Shown: positions 37,326-49,572 of the stretch, in pieces
Numbering within the stretch: the stretch's first letter is position 1
Layout: every line of letters begins with the position of its first letter
Assembly (NCBI RefSeq): GCF_910592395.1
Contig: NC_088324.1
Span: 2,172,001-2,236,000 of the forward strand
Source: Lineus longissimus
Lineage: Eukaryota; Nemertea; Pilidiophora; Heteronemertea; Lineidae
Direction of reading: 5' to 3'
DNA length: 64,000 bases
Made by a program: the position numbers and the translations under genes
The notes under the pieces: generated by a model
Databases searched by the model: none
What the model was told of the DNA's origin: nothing
What the model saw: only the letters and a program-made list of their open reading frames with translations

Positions 37326-38358
37326 ATGGCTTCCGCATACAGTTCAGAGAGTGAGAGCAGTGAATTTGAGGATGTTTTGGTCGATACAGAAGGATATTTA
37401 AACGTTGAGCCATACATGTTCGAGCCATTGATATCACTAGATCATAATGAGAGTGATCATTCGGATGAAAGTGATGAGGAACTGGAGGATGAACGCCCTG
37501 AACGTGCAGGCAACAGAAAATGGCAAGTTTTGTTTACATTCTCACTCTGTTCTCTATGCACACAGCACTACATCATGACATGCATCCACTACTACTATAC
37601 ACAATTGGACTTTATCTGATGCTCTGGCACTTCTTGGATGGCTTTGTATTGGTTCAATGGTTGTATGTATTTGAACAGTCTCTGAAGGACATTTGCCATC
37701 TGCCATGTCATGGACTCGGCCTCATCATCACTGAGACTGAGGGAAGCCAAGGAGGGCAACTGGCAACTGGTCTAGTGTTAATCATCATTTTTTGTAAATA
37801 TGTAAACGTTTATCACTTCAGGTGTGACTGTGGAAACTGCACAGCTCAAATCACTGGAACAGAGTCGATGTGCTGCAGTGACTATTCCCCAGTTCTGGCC
37901 AAGAAGGAAAGTTATGAGCCAGATGGAGTTGCCTGCATAACTCTGCATCCCAGATTCGCAAGCAACTGCCTTGACCGATATGTCCTGGAAAGTGCCATGT
38001 ATGAATTTATCCAAGATCAAGGGCCAATAGGAAATGATCAGCCAATGCACAAGTAAGTTGAAATAAGTAAAATAACAGAAACTTGTACATGTACACTTCC
38101 TATTTATTTACTGCCTTCAGCACAAAGGATTCATGACCATACTACATTGTATGCATTATGTTTCATCTGAACTCAAATTTTCTCTCAAACTGTCTTTTCA
38201 GGTTATGGAGATACCTTGCATACCGCAGATTTGTGCACTGGTGCTGGCAACGTTTGGGCAAAAAGCAAAGACTTCCTCTTCCAGTCTGTGCTCGTGACAA
38301 GATTCGCTCTACCTGGCCCTCAGAGGAGTACACTGGCTTTCGTTACCCAAAGAGTTGA
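37326..38358 (+). CDS. P2X7 C-terminal 'ballast'-domain protein, three exons, 194 aa
   Basis: Exons are 37326-37522, 37822-38052 and 38202-38358, total 585 nt, open throughout. An acidic Ser/Glu/Asp-rich N-terminus of about 65 aa leads into WCDCGNC, CCSDYSPVLAKK, CITLHPRFASNCLDRYVLE and LWRYLAYRRFVHW, then PVCARDKIRSTWP. The Cys/His pattern matches the zinc-binding cytoplasmic domain of P2X7 receptors, which also occurs alone in invertebrates. There are no transmembrane segments, so it is not an ion channel; its function is unknown. Intron 1 uses a GC donor (G/GCAAGT), and the resulting Trp-Cys junction is exactly what the domain requires. AATAAA follows at about 38580. It lies wholly inside the first intron of the hAT-like gene. 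Confidence 0.85.
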
Positions 38359-38691
38359 GCGTCCGATTAAATCGAGTCTTCCGGCTATCCACGACCTCAA
38401 GTTTGGTTTGACGTTTCGTGTATTTCGTACAGACTGGCTTGGGTGTAGACTTGATGCGATCTTCTCTATTGGCCAATGCAGTGCTGTACGAGGGCATTTT
38501 CTCTCGAAGTCTCAATACCTCATTCAGTAGAAGTTGGATGTATTCTGAAAAGGAACGAATATTTTGATTTTTTTTGAACAATAAATATTTTGTATTTATA
38601 GGATGTCCTGTTTGTTTTTGGTGACACAAGATCATCTCCATGAAATACCTCTGGAAATGGAAATGGTGTTCACAGTCAAGTGGAACCTCTC

Positions 38692-38836
38692 TAAAGGGAC
38701 CATCTCAAAACTGACTGATGCCAAAAAAGAAGAACAGTGTTAGTTTCTCTGTGAACACTGAGCACCTAGAAAACTCCCCCCAGACAAACACTGTTCCTCT
38801 TTTTTTGCATCAGTAAATTTTGAGATGGTCCCTAAG
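38692..38836. repeat. Fold-back element, about 48-bp arms
   Basis: Arms start TAAAGGGACCATCTCAAAA and are mirrored by TTTTGAGATGGTCCCTA. Further inward AGAACAGTGTT pairs with AACACTGTTCCTCT. The size and structure are those of a small MITE; no secure target duplication was seen. Confidence 0.7.
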
Positions 38837-41800
38837 GACAACCATGGGACTGACAAGTGCTCTCCTTAATAGAGTACACTCCCACCGCAGTGGTATGTCC
38901 CGCCCCTGGTTTCATATACCGTGCCAACCACTGCTAGGCGAGAGTCTTTATCAGCGGCTAGGAAGACGACTGCAACAACACTACTTTGGCACTCTGCCAA
39001 GCAATCGGATGTTGTCACCCTTTCTATATATGGCCATTTTCAAGGAGCATCCTCAACCTACATGTATGATATAGAAGTACTTTTTTGAAAAGGTTCCTAC
39101 CATAAGTCACTGGTACTTTCACTTCCAACACTCCAAACGTTTGCACTTCCGAATCCACAGCTTCCTCCTCTCTCGTTCAACTGGCTTTGGAAATTCATGA
39201 AAATGGGTCCCATCCGTCATTCGATTGTTCTTTGTGCTAGCCTTGACACAATTCGGAGCCACACAATACACCATAGTGAATGAAACACATTACTTCCAGG
39301 TGTGCATAATTAATTAAGGCCCTCCTGCTTTTATGATTGCATGACATGTACAGATGACCTGATCTACATCACAACTTTTGCTGAACCCGCCGCCTGGCTC
39401 TAACAAGCCAGTTGCTAGCCTGATCAGGTAATCAAGTTGTCAAACACATAATTGGCTATATCTTCAAAATAGATGGAGCTAATTGCATTTGGTTTTCTGT
39501 ATTGTATAAAGTGTTAGGTACACTTTTGAAATCGTCTTACAGCAGAAAATGGCAAAAAACCTTGATATATGACCTTTGAGACGATAGGGGAGGGGCGAGG
39601 TGTTCGTAAAGATTTTTTGTCACCTTTTTTTATTTTGCAGACGAAGCAATCAGGCAGGATATCCTTTCCAAACTTGGAAAGTCAGCATATTTCGCCGTTA
39701 TGATTGACGACACCACAGATGTTGCTGTCCTGGAGCAAATGATCATATATGCCAAGTATTTAACAGAGACGCGTACCAAGGTGGTCTTTCTTGGCGTTGA
39801 CAGCGTAAGTCGGCATAGGCCTGCATATTATTCAAAAGTTTTGACTGTTAATTTTTCGATCTTCAGTCGCTCTCGGATCTCCGATAATTCAAGCCATTGC
39901 CGTATAAAATTACTTTTTTTCGCAACAGCTTCCTGCCGGAGATGCGGAGACCGTGAGACGGACCCTTCCTGACTTTCTTTACGAAAAAGAAATCGTTACC
40001 CAAGACCGCCTTGCAGCGTTTGGCAGTGACGGTGCAGCGGTCATGGTAGGTGTCAGGAATGGAGTTGCAGCTAGGTTAAAACGGGCGAGTTACCTTTTAT
40101 TCATTGGTTCTGAAATACATGTTACAAACCAAGACTAAACATCAATCCCATCCCAGCATGAGCTAAATATAGTGAGGTCTGAAGTCTCAGTTGTATCATT
40201 ATCTATTTTTCAGCTTCATCCTCAACTAGTTTCAAACCACTGTGTTGCCCACAGGTTGGCCCTAGCTGTCGGCTCAGCTGCGAAGAGTGTGCCCTCCGTC
40301 AGGACCTTTAACAACACGCTGCAGATGATCTTCAACTTTTACGATAACTCGGCAATACGATCAGCTGGCCTAAAAACTATACAGGTGAGTTTCAAATCTT
40401 CTACCCACGATCATCTCAGAAAGAAGCATACCTTTCGTTACTTCCCTGTTGTCCCCTCAATTTGATTTTCTCATCGTATGATAACACATCAATCTCTCTC
40501 ATTAACTTAAGGCAACTATGAACTTTCCTCAGCTCAAAACCAAGAAGGCTAAAACAACAAGATGGCTGAGCCATGACATTGCGACTGATACTTTGCGCCA
40601 GATCTACCCAGCCGTCATCATGAGCCTTGAGCGGGAACATGCAGAGCGGGATGATGCCACTGCCCTTGGTTTGGTTCGCCTCACCAAGACTTGGGAGTTC
40701 GTAGCAATGCTACAACTCATGTGCGACGTTTTACCCCAGGTTTCGATACTGTCGAAATGTTTTCAGGTAGGTGGCATCCCCATCAGCAATATGTACATCA
40801 ATATTGGTCTGTAATTTATCGATTTATCAGATGCCACCAAGCTACTTTCCATTTCGATTTAAACTTGTAAAAGACAAATTTATATCCATTCAAACACTTC
40901 ATTTTATCTTGAAGGAAAGTGGGGTTGGATTCACCGACATTAAATACAAATTGGATGGGTCTGTTGCCATCATCAAGGCCAAGGCTACCACCCCCGGCAA
41001 GTACTTTCAGGCGATGATGGATGGATCTGTCATTGAGGAAATATGGGGCGCCAGAATTGATCTACAGCAGCCGAGTGCAGAGGCTATGCAGCGGTTTAAG
41101 AAACAGGTAAGCCGACGCTTTGTAAGAAGTCAAGCATGATTTGAAAAGAAAAGGAACAGAATTGGTTCATAAGACATGTGAAATATCAAAAGTGAATCTA
41201 ACTTACCATCTAATCATGTTAGTTTAACCTCCCGTTCTTGTTTTTAGAAAGCCGACGCCTTCCTAACTGCACTGACCGAAAATATGAATGAGAGATTCCC
41301 CAACGCCGACCTAATTCAGTCATTTTCCGTATTTGATGGAACCTGCCCCGAGTTTCCGAAAGACGTGGATTCGGCAGAGGAGACCGGATATGGGGATAAG
41401 GAGATTCAAGTGAGTCGAAACATTAACACGTAGTTCACGTTTCGTGACCAATTGATGAATCGTAATGCAACCTATTGGGGTCCTGTTACTTCAGGGCGGC
41501 CTACATTCATGCACTCATCTCCCACGTGACGTTTTTTCAGTTGCTGGCTGCACACTACGGCATACAGATTGACGCCACATTGCAAGAGTGGTCTAATTTG
41601 AGAGGCCGCCTGGTAAAGCGAAAAAGAAGAATGCATACAATGACGGTACTGCAGACCTTCGCTGAGCCTGATGACGAGCCCCTATATCCCAACCTAACAC
41701 ATATAGCAAGGGCAGGATTGGTCATTCCCATGTCAACGGCAGGTAATAATATCAAATACCAGAGAGCGCAAAGCCAAGTCGGGAGCCGGCGGTCACCTTC

Positions 41801-42213
41801 ATAATTTATGTGAAAAGCATAAGTGATTAGTGTCGTTCCTCAACTATTGGCCAATAGCAACTACGCATTCCGCCACACCTGCCAAGTTTCTGCAGGCAGC
41901 AGTTTAGTTGCAAAATTTGCCATCGGGATTTTAAAGACGGCGCTGCCGAATGCAGGTGATTTAATCTTAATTTTTTCCGTATCTTTCAGACTGCGAACGT
42001 GGTTTCAGTTGCCTAAAATGGATTAAGACCGCAATTAGAAACTGGCTCTCCCAAAAAGTCCTCAATGCCCTCATGATGATTTCAATCCATGGCCCCGACC
42101 ACACCAAGGGGAAAGAGGGGAGGCAATTGCTGCGAAAGGCAGCAGAGATATTGAAAGGCATCAGAAACCGGAACATACATCTGAATCTTGGGCCTGAAGA
42201 CGAGGAGTCATAA

Positions 42214-43055
42214 ATATGATAATAATATCCCTGACTAAGCCTGTAGCGTTTTCGTTTATTTATTTCCCTACCACAATGGAGATGGCGATGTCCTCGCAAC
42301 GCTCTGAGCCTGCCACACAGGTCCGAGGTACGCCTATAAAATAGACACCAAACCCGCAATGATCAAAGAAAACAGCAGGTCAGTATCGAAACCTACCTGT
42401 ATCGCTCCAGACCACCTGTGGGTTTGGCGTGTGGACTGGCCACTGGACGTAAAGCAAATAGTTTGAAAAGTAGCCGCATTTTTCTTGTCCTAATCCGTAA
42501 TTCTGAAACCGGAAGTTCCTGCATTGTGAAGCGTCCCAGAATCACGACCTTTCCCGAAGTAGGCCATTATACGCTGCTCCCGACAGTTTTAATGTGCATG
42601 GCCAAAACACGTGGTAGCATTCGTCAACGGCCGGCGGCGCAGTGGGCTTCCCGCCAAATATTGTTAATGTTGCGGGCGGTACGGAGTTAGTCGGTTGCGC
42701 GATGTAGATTTCAATGAAACTGATGGTGGATATGGTGACTGATTATATATACCTTTCTGAAGGTCGGTACATGGAAAAAAATTATGGTATTAATGGTTAG
42801 AAAACATTGCCAACGTACATGTTCGTCGTGATTATGCGGCCGATATCGGAGATTTGCCGTAAGTGTTGAATGTTTTGTAGGCGAAGAGGTGTCCAGGTGC
42901 TGGGAAATTGCATGTTTAAATACAAAATTTTTTTGGGGGAGACCCCCCCATTCGCGCTCGCACCGAGGCGCTCGTTCTCGTGGCCTATGGCTGCTCCAGC
43001 ATGATTTCGAGGTATATTTTTTAGTACATCCGCCCCTATTAAACCAGATACGGTG
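42214..43055. other. No gene seen
   Basis: No recognisable coding sequence. A poly-T/poly-G stretch near 42927-42950 precedes the BEL/Pao piece and looks like unrelated repeat sequence joined to it. Confidence 0.4.
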
Positions 43056-44045
43056 GAGAACACTGAGAGTATGTCTGAACTGCCCTACTCCAGGTCATTT
43101 TGTGGCTCGATGCACGAGGACGATGACGTGTGGGGTCAGTGGTTGTACCTTGAAGCACAACAGACTTCTCCACATAGATAAACCACCAAAGCCCAAGCCT
43201 CCTGAGATTGATGCCAAGAAAGTTGAATATGCGGTGAAGAAACCAGAGGGAACATCTTCATCAAGTCATGTCACTGCGGCCCGTAGGACACACGTGATGT
43301 TGCCAGTTGTTCCAGTAAGAGTCTGGGGACACGATGGTGGTAAGTTTGTAGAAACGTACGTTTTATTGGACAATGGATCAACCACTACTTTCTGTTCTGA
43401 GGGCATTGTTAGAGAGTTAGCTTTAACAGGAACAATGTCTGCCATGGAGCTGACCACCCTGGAAAATGATCGTAAACCGGTAACTACCTTTGAGTACAAA
43501 CTAGAAGTATCGGACCCTCATGAGAAGGAGACGATTGCACTGCCAAAGGTGTTCACCAGGCCAACTCTGAATATGAATCAACGTGTGGTCGTACCCAAAG
43601 ATCTAGAAGATTGGGGACACCTTCAAGACCTGGATTTGCCAGTTGTAGATAGTCACCGGATCGAGCTGTTGATTGGCCAAGATGTACCCGAAGCGCTGAT
43701 ACCACTCGAGGTGAAGAGAGGTGAGATCGGAGCACCATATGCAATCAGGACTGCTTTGGGATGGACCCATAACGGACCAATTGACTCACATAACCAGTGT
43801 CGCATGGTTAATGTCACAACCACCGTCAGTGACCTAGGACTGCAGAAGCAGGTAGGACTGCAGAAGCAGGTAGAAAAGCTATGGAAGCTGGCAAAACGTA
43901 GGGGGAGATGACCAAGGCATGTCAGTAAATGATCGCCAGGTGATCTCTCTGTGGGATAAGTCCATCCATCACAAAGACAGCCACTATGTTCTGCCCATCC
44001 CATTCAAGGCTACAGATCCAAGTCTGCCAGACAACCTCATCATGG
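43056..44045 (+). pseudogene. BEL/Pao gag-end, protease and RT-start fragment
   Basis: It has a CCHC zinc knuckle (CLNCPTPGHFVARC), a second Cys/His motif (CGVSGCTLKHNRLLH), and an aspartic protease of the DUF1758 type with LLDNGSTTTF at the active site. RIELLIGQDVPEAL and AIRTALGWTHNGPI follow. After a frame slip at the G-run near 43906 the start of the RT region appears (SHYVLPIPFK, LPDNLIMG). It stops at about 44045, where piggyBac sequence starts. It is collinear with the gag piece at 23.7-26.8 kb, so both may come from one element. Confidence 0.75.
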
Positions 44046-45400
44046 GATCGGATGGTAACGGAGACAAATCGCCAGGCTGCGGCAGTCAAAGCTCAGAAAC
44101 CAAACAATTATGCAGCTAAAGTCTTCAAGCCCTTGACTAAGCCAGAATTGAAAGCTTTTTTTGGTCTAAGAATTGCAATGGAGATGCTTATACACAAGGA
44201 CCGGTACGAGTCATACTTTCAAATGGAACAGAACCATGAAGTCACCTACACCCCTGGCTTTCAAAAAGTCCTGTCACGTGATCAGTTCTTGGCAATATGG
44301 ACCATGTTACACCTTGTTGATGAAAATGATACTACTGTTGATAAAACAGACTAGATATATAAGAATAGATACTTGCTTGACTATCTTCTGGGAAAATTTC
44401 GTCACCACTATGTGCCAAGACAACAGTTGTCGCTAGACGAAGGGATGATTCCAGCAAAGAATGCCCTCTCCATCCGCCAATATATAAAGGATAAGCCGAT
44501 CAAGTGGGGTTTGAAGTCTTTTCTTCCATGTGAAGGCGAGACAGGTTACATTCTGAATGCTGAACTATATACTGGTGCCCGTGCTGATGGTGATGCTATC
44601 GCTGAACTTGGAATAACCGGGAACCTAGTTGTGAGACTTAGTGCGCAATATCAAGGACAGAACTATTATCTCTACACGGATCGCTTCTACACGTCTGTTA
44701 CACTGTGTGAACACTTGCTGCAGCATGATATTATGTTAGCAGGAACTGCTCTTACAAACAGAAGAGGTTTTCCAAAGGAACTCATTCAAGCCAACCTACA
44801 ACGCGGAGAACACGAGATGCGCTATAACGGTAGATGTGCTGCCTTTGTCTGGTGTGACAAGAAGCCAATCTTCTTTGTCACATCCACTGACATCTCACAA
44901 CCACTTGACCAAGTGCTCAGATATGATCCCCAGCAACACAGGCGTGTTGAAGTCAATTGCCCTAGAGTTGTGAAAAAGTACAACAATTATATGGGTGGTG
45001 TCGACAAGAATGACCAGCTCTGCAAACTTCAATGTTATAGACATCACCACCGCTGGACCCGGAGACTGAATGTGAAGATGTTCATGTGGGCTGTGTTCAA
45101 CTCTCATGTAATCTATGGTATCAGTGTACCAACAGTACCAGGCAAAAGGAGGCCTACCTTCCATCACTACATTGAGGACTTGTGCCATCAACTGATTGGA
45201 AACTTTCACCGGGATGCTCCTGTCATCCCAGCTCATGTTGGCCAAGGACAAGGTCGTCTTACCAACGCACAGAATGAACCAATCCACCTTGCAGAGCATG
45301 CTGAAGGTGCCACTACAAACAATAGATGTGAAGTTTGCCTTGAGAGAAACCGCATGTTCAGACAACAGAACCCAGGAGTAGCAGCAGGTGGTCAGCAAAC
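44046..45400 (+). pseudogene. piggyBac transposase (PGBD-like), one stop, truncated end
   Basis: The N-terminal region (LTKPELKAFFGLRIAMEM) reads to an in-frame TAG at 44353-44355, then the frame stays open to the end. Catalytic Asp motifs are intact: SLDEGMI, YTDRFYT and GGVDKNDQ. The C-terminal Cys-rich domain starts (CEVCLERNRMF) but is lost after about 45370, where sequence of another family begins. Only the stop and the truncation are visible defects. The domain is DDE_Tnp_1_7. Confidence 0.85.
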
Positions 45401-45740
45401 GATTCAAGGAATATGGAAGCTTTCAAGTGTCCACTAGCAGGGACAATACATTATCAATGGGTATTGAGGAGATGGTTTCTGGGCATGATATACAGTATGA
45501 TGATACATTATTTGAAGTGTTTGAAGATATAGCTTCAGTCATGGTTACCAGTTCTGAGTCGGAAACGGAAATTAAAAAGATTATTGCAGACATGTGTTCA
45601 AAGGTAAAAAATCTAGTGACCGATCGCCACATTGTGAACAAATCTCTAAAAGACCAGTTTGAAGCTACACGGACTGAACTCTTCTCAGAGCACTTGGAAG
45701 GATTTTCAGACATGACTCCAGAAGCCGGCGGCGCAACCTG
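45401..45740 (+). pseudogene. Family-1/3-like transposase fragment
   Basis: An open stretch encodes RFKEYGSFQVSTSRDNTLSM followed later by KVKNLVTDRHIVNKSLKDQF. The V-T-D-R-x-x-V-N-K phrase parallels MTDRAAVN and MSDRAANEK in the other two families here. About 110 residues are left. Confidence 0.45.
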
Positions 45741-45754
45741 AACCCCAGCCACAA

Positions 45755-46245
45755 AATGCCATGAACATGGAGATTCCTGAACGATATACTCAAACTCTTC
45801 GAGGAGAATTGTTCCTGCAGATCGATAGTGGATTCGGCGATCCAAATCGCATTCTGATATTTTGTACGCAAAGGAATCTGGAACTTTTGGCATATTGTGA
45901 ACATTGGTTTGCTGATGGCACTTTTAAAACAGTTCTGCTCATCTTCTTCCAGTTGTTCACCATCCATGTCTTGCTGAATGACTCTGTGACTGCATGTATT
46001 TATGCGTTGCTACCAAACAAAACTCAGGAGACCTAAGCTCGGCTTTTCACCACCATATGACAATTAATTCCCAATGCAAATCCAGAAACATTTTTGATGG
46101 ACATGGAAAGGGCAGCTTCAAATGCAGCTTCAGAAATCTTCCTAATGTGGATATCAAATACTGCTTTTACCACTTGTCCCAAGCAGTATGGAGGAAGATT
46201 CAGGAACAAGATCTTGCCGTGGATTACAGTGAGTTGCGGCAATGA
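45755..46245 (+). pseudogene. MULE transposase fragment (first catalytic region)
   Basis: It encodes RILIFCTQRNLELLAYCEHW, FADGTFKTVLLIFFQLFTIH and YALLPNKTQE, then, after frame slips, CFYHLSQAVWRKIQEQDL. These are typical of Mutator-like transposases (DGTFK Asp; H-x-x-QAVWRK). Several frame changes between 46030 and 46150 disable it. Confidence 0.7.
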
Positions 46246-46662
46246 TCATTCTGAGCCTACCATTCTTCCAAACGTTCTGGGTCAAGTCGCCATCTCTCAT
46301 TCTCTCCCATCAACAAGTCATCGCCGTCGGCATCCCCAACAGCGCTTTCTTCTTCCACCACCGGTGGAGCAACAATATCATTAGGTAGAAACATTTTGAT
46401 CCAAACCCGTCGGCTCCTCTTTAAACCAGGTATCACAAACGCAATGCGTTTCATAGTGGAAAATGACGTATTTGTTGAATGTCATTCAACTTCCCTCTGC
46501 TATAAGTAGGTTAAATCCAGATTCTGACTGAGCCGCGTCAGGGAACATCCCAACCACACTACGGTCGCAACACTCCCATTGGTAATTATTCATCCAATCT
46601 ACTTACGGGTTTTTCCCCTAGCTAGCTGATATTCTAAGCTGTCAATACAATATTTTTAAAAT
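46246..46662. other. No gene seen
   Basis: Sequence between two MULE pieces. A 65-codon minus-strand frame lacks recognisable motifs. Confidence 0.35.
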
Positions 46663-48685
46663 ATGTTTCGATGCCCGGATGTTGGTGAAAAAAGCGATCT
46701 TTTGTACCATTTCAGGTTGTATTACCAGATTTTCAAGAAGGTATACAGAGCTCCGAGTGGTGAACATATGCTGAAAGACCTGGAGAAGCACGTCGAGCGG
46801 TACAACTGCCAGAACGACAAAGAACTTGTGAAATTCAAGGCATTAGACAAAGACTTTGTTGTGGCAGTTTTCAGTCCCTTGATGCAAAGGGTTCATGAAC
46901 TTGTTGAACAGAGTGGAGAGTTGGTATTCATGGATGCTAGTGTTGGTGTGGACAGATACCACTGCAGAATATTTCTTTTACTGACTCATTCCTGTGCTGG
47001 TGGCTTGCCCCTCGGTGTCCTTATAACGACATCTGAGAGTACGGATGTCATCAGTGCTGGACTTGAACTCCTGATGAAAGTTTTACCTGATCGAGCATTT
47101 TATGGTAGAGGACAGGAGGGGCCTGCAGTTTTTATGACAGATGATGATTCCACAGCTGAAATATCTGCTCTCACAAACTGTTTCCCTGACTCTGTATTGC
47201 TGCTGTGTGTTTTTCACGTGCTTCAAGCCAATTGGCGCTACTAGTGGGATGCAAAACATAGCATAAAGAAAGAAGACAAGCCTCATCTGTTTTCTTTGTT
47301 AAAGGAGATGGTCTTTGCTAATGAGGAGGAGGAACTCTTCCAGAAGTATGATCGTGCACTTGAAGATCCCATTGTGCAACGATACGGAGGATTTCTTCAC
47401 CATCTTCAGGACACTTATGATCGTCGCCATGCTTGGGTTGAAAGCCTGCGTAGGAGTTACCAATACGTGGTAATAACACCAATAACTATGTTGAGGCAGC
47501 TATGCGAATTCTAAAAGACAAATTGTTCAACCGTGTAAAGGCTTTCAATATTGTTCAACTTCTAGATTTCATGCTCACCAGGTTTGAGGCATACTACGTG
47601 CGTCGATTGATCGATGTTGCCAACATGCGATTAGATGGCTGCATGTCCATATCAAACCGGTACATGCTGAAAGGTGATCTGAAAATCACTAAGGATGATA
47701 TCAAACAATTCCCAAATTTGATATTCAGTGTGCCAAGTGAGACAAAAAAGGATGTAACCTACCATGTTGACATGTCTATGGGTCTGTGCTCCTATTACAC
47801 CGGTAAAACTGGAGGCCACTGCAAACACCAGGCTGCAATTGTGAAGCATTTTTGGATGGAATCTGTTAATTTTGTCCCGGTCACATCTACTGTCTTGTGT
47901 GGTCGTCTCTACCAAGTGGCCACTGGCTGCACTGAATTGCCTAGTAGTTGGTTTGTCAGTCTTAGGGATGCACATCAAAATCAGCCAGCACAAGTTGTCT
48001 CCATGTCAGATGATGAATCAGTGATGCCAGCAGCTTCTCTAGACACTGGTTCGCCTACTGGTTCAACTGAAACCACAGTGGCCTTTGATCCTGAGCATCC
48101 TCCAAATGAGAATGACCATTGGAGCCTCGAGCAACAAAGGCAACTGCAGAATAGATTCTTACTCGTCATGGTGGGCAACCAGTGAGAAGTTATGATACCA
48201 ACAACAGTGACATGAGTGATGAACTTAACACACTTCAGCAGCAGATCATGAAAGCTGCGGAAGATATTTGCTCAAGAATAGAGAAAAACCCCGAGTTGAG
48301 AGCATCTACCAAGAAATTTGTGAAAATGTCTGATGAACTTATTACCGATACTGCTTTGGATTCAGCTCTAGCATGTTTCGGGAGATATACAGGTGCTGGT
48401 GTTACCAAGGCCTCTACCAAATCCAGATCAAAGATAAAGCCTCGTGGGTCTACAATTGGTGTGCAGCCAACAGCCATCGCACGAAGGAAATCTGATCTTG
48501 GGGGGAGAAGATGCCTCATTACTGGACGAAACACAAAAGCGTCCAAATGCCCTGTCAAGAGACCAAGCTCAGAAAGTGTAGGAAGTCTCCTTCCCAAGAA
48601 AAGACAAAGGAAGGCTCCACACAATTTAGCTCACTGTGTAATGAAGAACCAGAGTTTGGGAAAAACACACAGCAGTAAGTTGTGA
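46663..48685 (+). pseudogene. MULE transposase with SWIM zinc finger
   Basis: The catalytic part has ELVFMDASVGVDRYHCRIFL (first Asp), PAVFMTDDDSTAEISAL (second Asp) and VLLLCVFHVLQANWR. A TAG follows at 47241-47243, and one frame slip lies at about 47473, just before NNTNNYVEAAMR (probable Glu). Then comes a SWIM finger (CSYYTGKTGGHCKHQAAIV) and a C-terminal basic region (VQPTAIARRK, KAPHNLAHCV). Only two lesions are visible, so this is a fairly young relic. The N-terminal zinc finger is not seen. Confidence 0.75.
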
Positions 48686-48774
48686 ATGTTCTCTAATGCA
48701 GTACTAGTGTACTAGTATTTGCACGCTTCACCCATTCTTAATTTGGGTTCAGTTTGATGTTAGGTGTAGAACCT

Positions 48775-49176
48775 AGCCGCACTTACACCACCTGAAAATG
48801 GACCACCAATCTTGGTTCGGGAACCAATGCCGCACCATCGAAAATCCACCAAGCGCTTAATACACCAGCGCTGCAGCTAGTTATAAAATCCGGCTACAGA
48901 TGGCGCGCAAACAATAAATTGCATGCGCAGAAAGCGCCATTTCGAAAGCGCCGCCTGGAGCCAAACCATCTAACTAGCTAATTGCCGATCCATTTGCGCG
49001 TACACCACGACAAAGCCGAGCTTTTAACAAGCCGGGCGAATTTGGACCATCAAGCTTGGTGGGACAAATTCGCTCGGCAATTTGTATCGGCAATGGATTG
49101 CCGAACCAATTTGTCGCGGCAATGTGGTGGTGTAAGTGCAATTGGTCCACCAATATTTCGTGGTGTAAGCACAGCT
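48775..49176. mobile_element. 400-bp TIR element (MITE-like)
   Basis: The left end AGCCGCACTTACACCAC pairs with the right end, reversed, AGCTGTGCTTACACCAC. Similarity continues with TGGTCCACC/GGTGGACCA. It is non-coding. The target duplication is unclear. Termini resemble those of the element at 15019-15543. Confidence 0.6.
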
Positions 49177-49572
49177 TATGAGTCAAGTACATGTGGTGTA
49201 TACTAATATTTTGAAACTAAATAAATCAGACAAATCATATGGAAATCTTTCTTGTGTTATTATGTCTTTCAATTTTGTGGCTTTCCAGAAGTCTCACAAT
49301 GTATTTCTCACAACCATAGGTGCTACCATCTGTAAAGTGGCGATCTCTAGATGTACCCAAAATATCAATTGATAGTTCTTCTCCTGTATGAATATGTTCA
49401 GAAGTAACAATAACAATAACAAACAGACAAAAGCACTGCAAAATTGTTAAGTCAGAAATTTAAACAAAGGCACGTGTGAACGATACCTATATATGGGCTA
49501 TGACGTCACTCGAAATCTGATTGGTTAAGAACGTACACAATGCTTTGCTGAAAGGGTGAGGAAAAAAATTGC

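Larger units (their letters stand above)
36347..42213 (+). pseudogene. hAT/ZNF862-like transposase-derived gene, about ten exons
   Basis: The first exon (from ATG 36347) has an acidic Ser-rich N-terminus. One frame over it continues with KHGDSFKKDWPRTYAWLMYD, a TTF/BED-like zinc-finger start. Later exons are 39641-39804, 39929-40088 (end uncertain), 40214-40384, 40512-40766, 40915-41106, 41248-41409, 41541-41742 and 41990-42213. Diagnostic motifs are YFAVMIDDTTDVAV, AFGSDGAAVMVG, SNHCVAHRLALAV, KTTRWLSHD and the C-terminal DCERGFSCLKWIKT. These match hAT-derived proteins of the ZNF862/KIAA1586 type. The C-terminal half has clean splice sites and open frames; the first exon and the 40088 junction look damaged. 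No hAT-type 8-bp duplication or TIR was found, so element versus domesticated gene is open. Confidence 0.7.

Noticed and set aside
42889-43030. N-terminal extension of the BEL/Pao protease frame
   Set aside because: The first ~50 codons cross a T-run/G-run repeat junction and show no BEL similarity; the real fragment starts near 43056.
46257-46454. 65-codon minus-strand frame with RRVWIKMFL
   Set aside because: Faint similarity to Harbinger protein starts only; no splice sites or further motifs.
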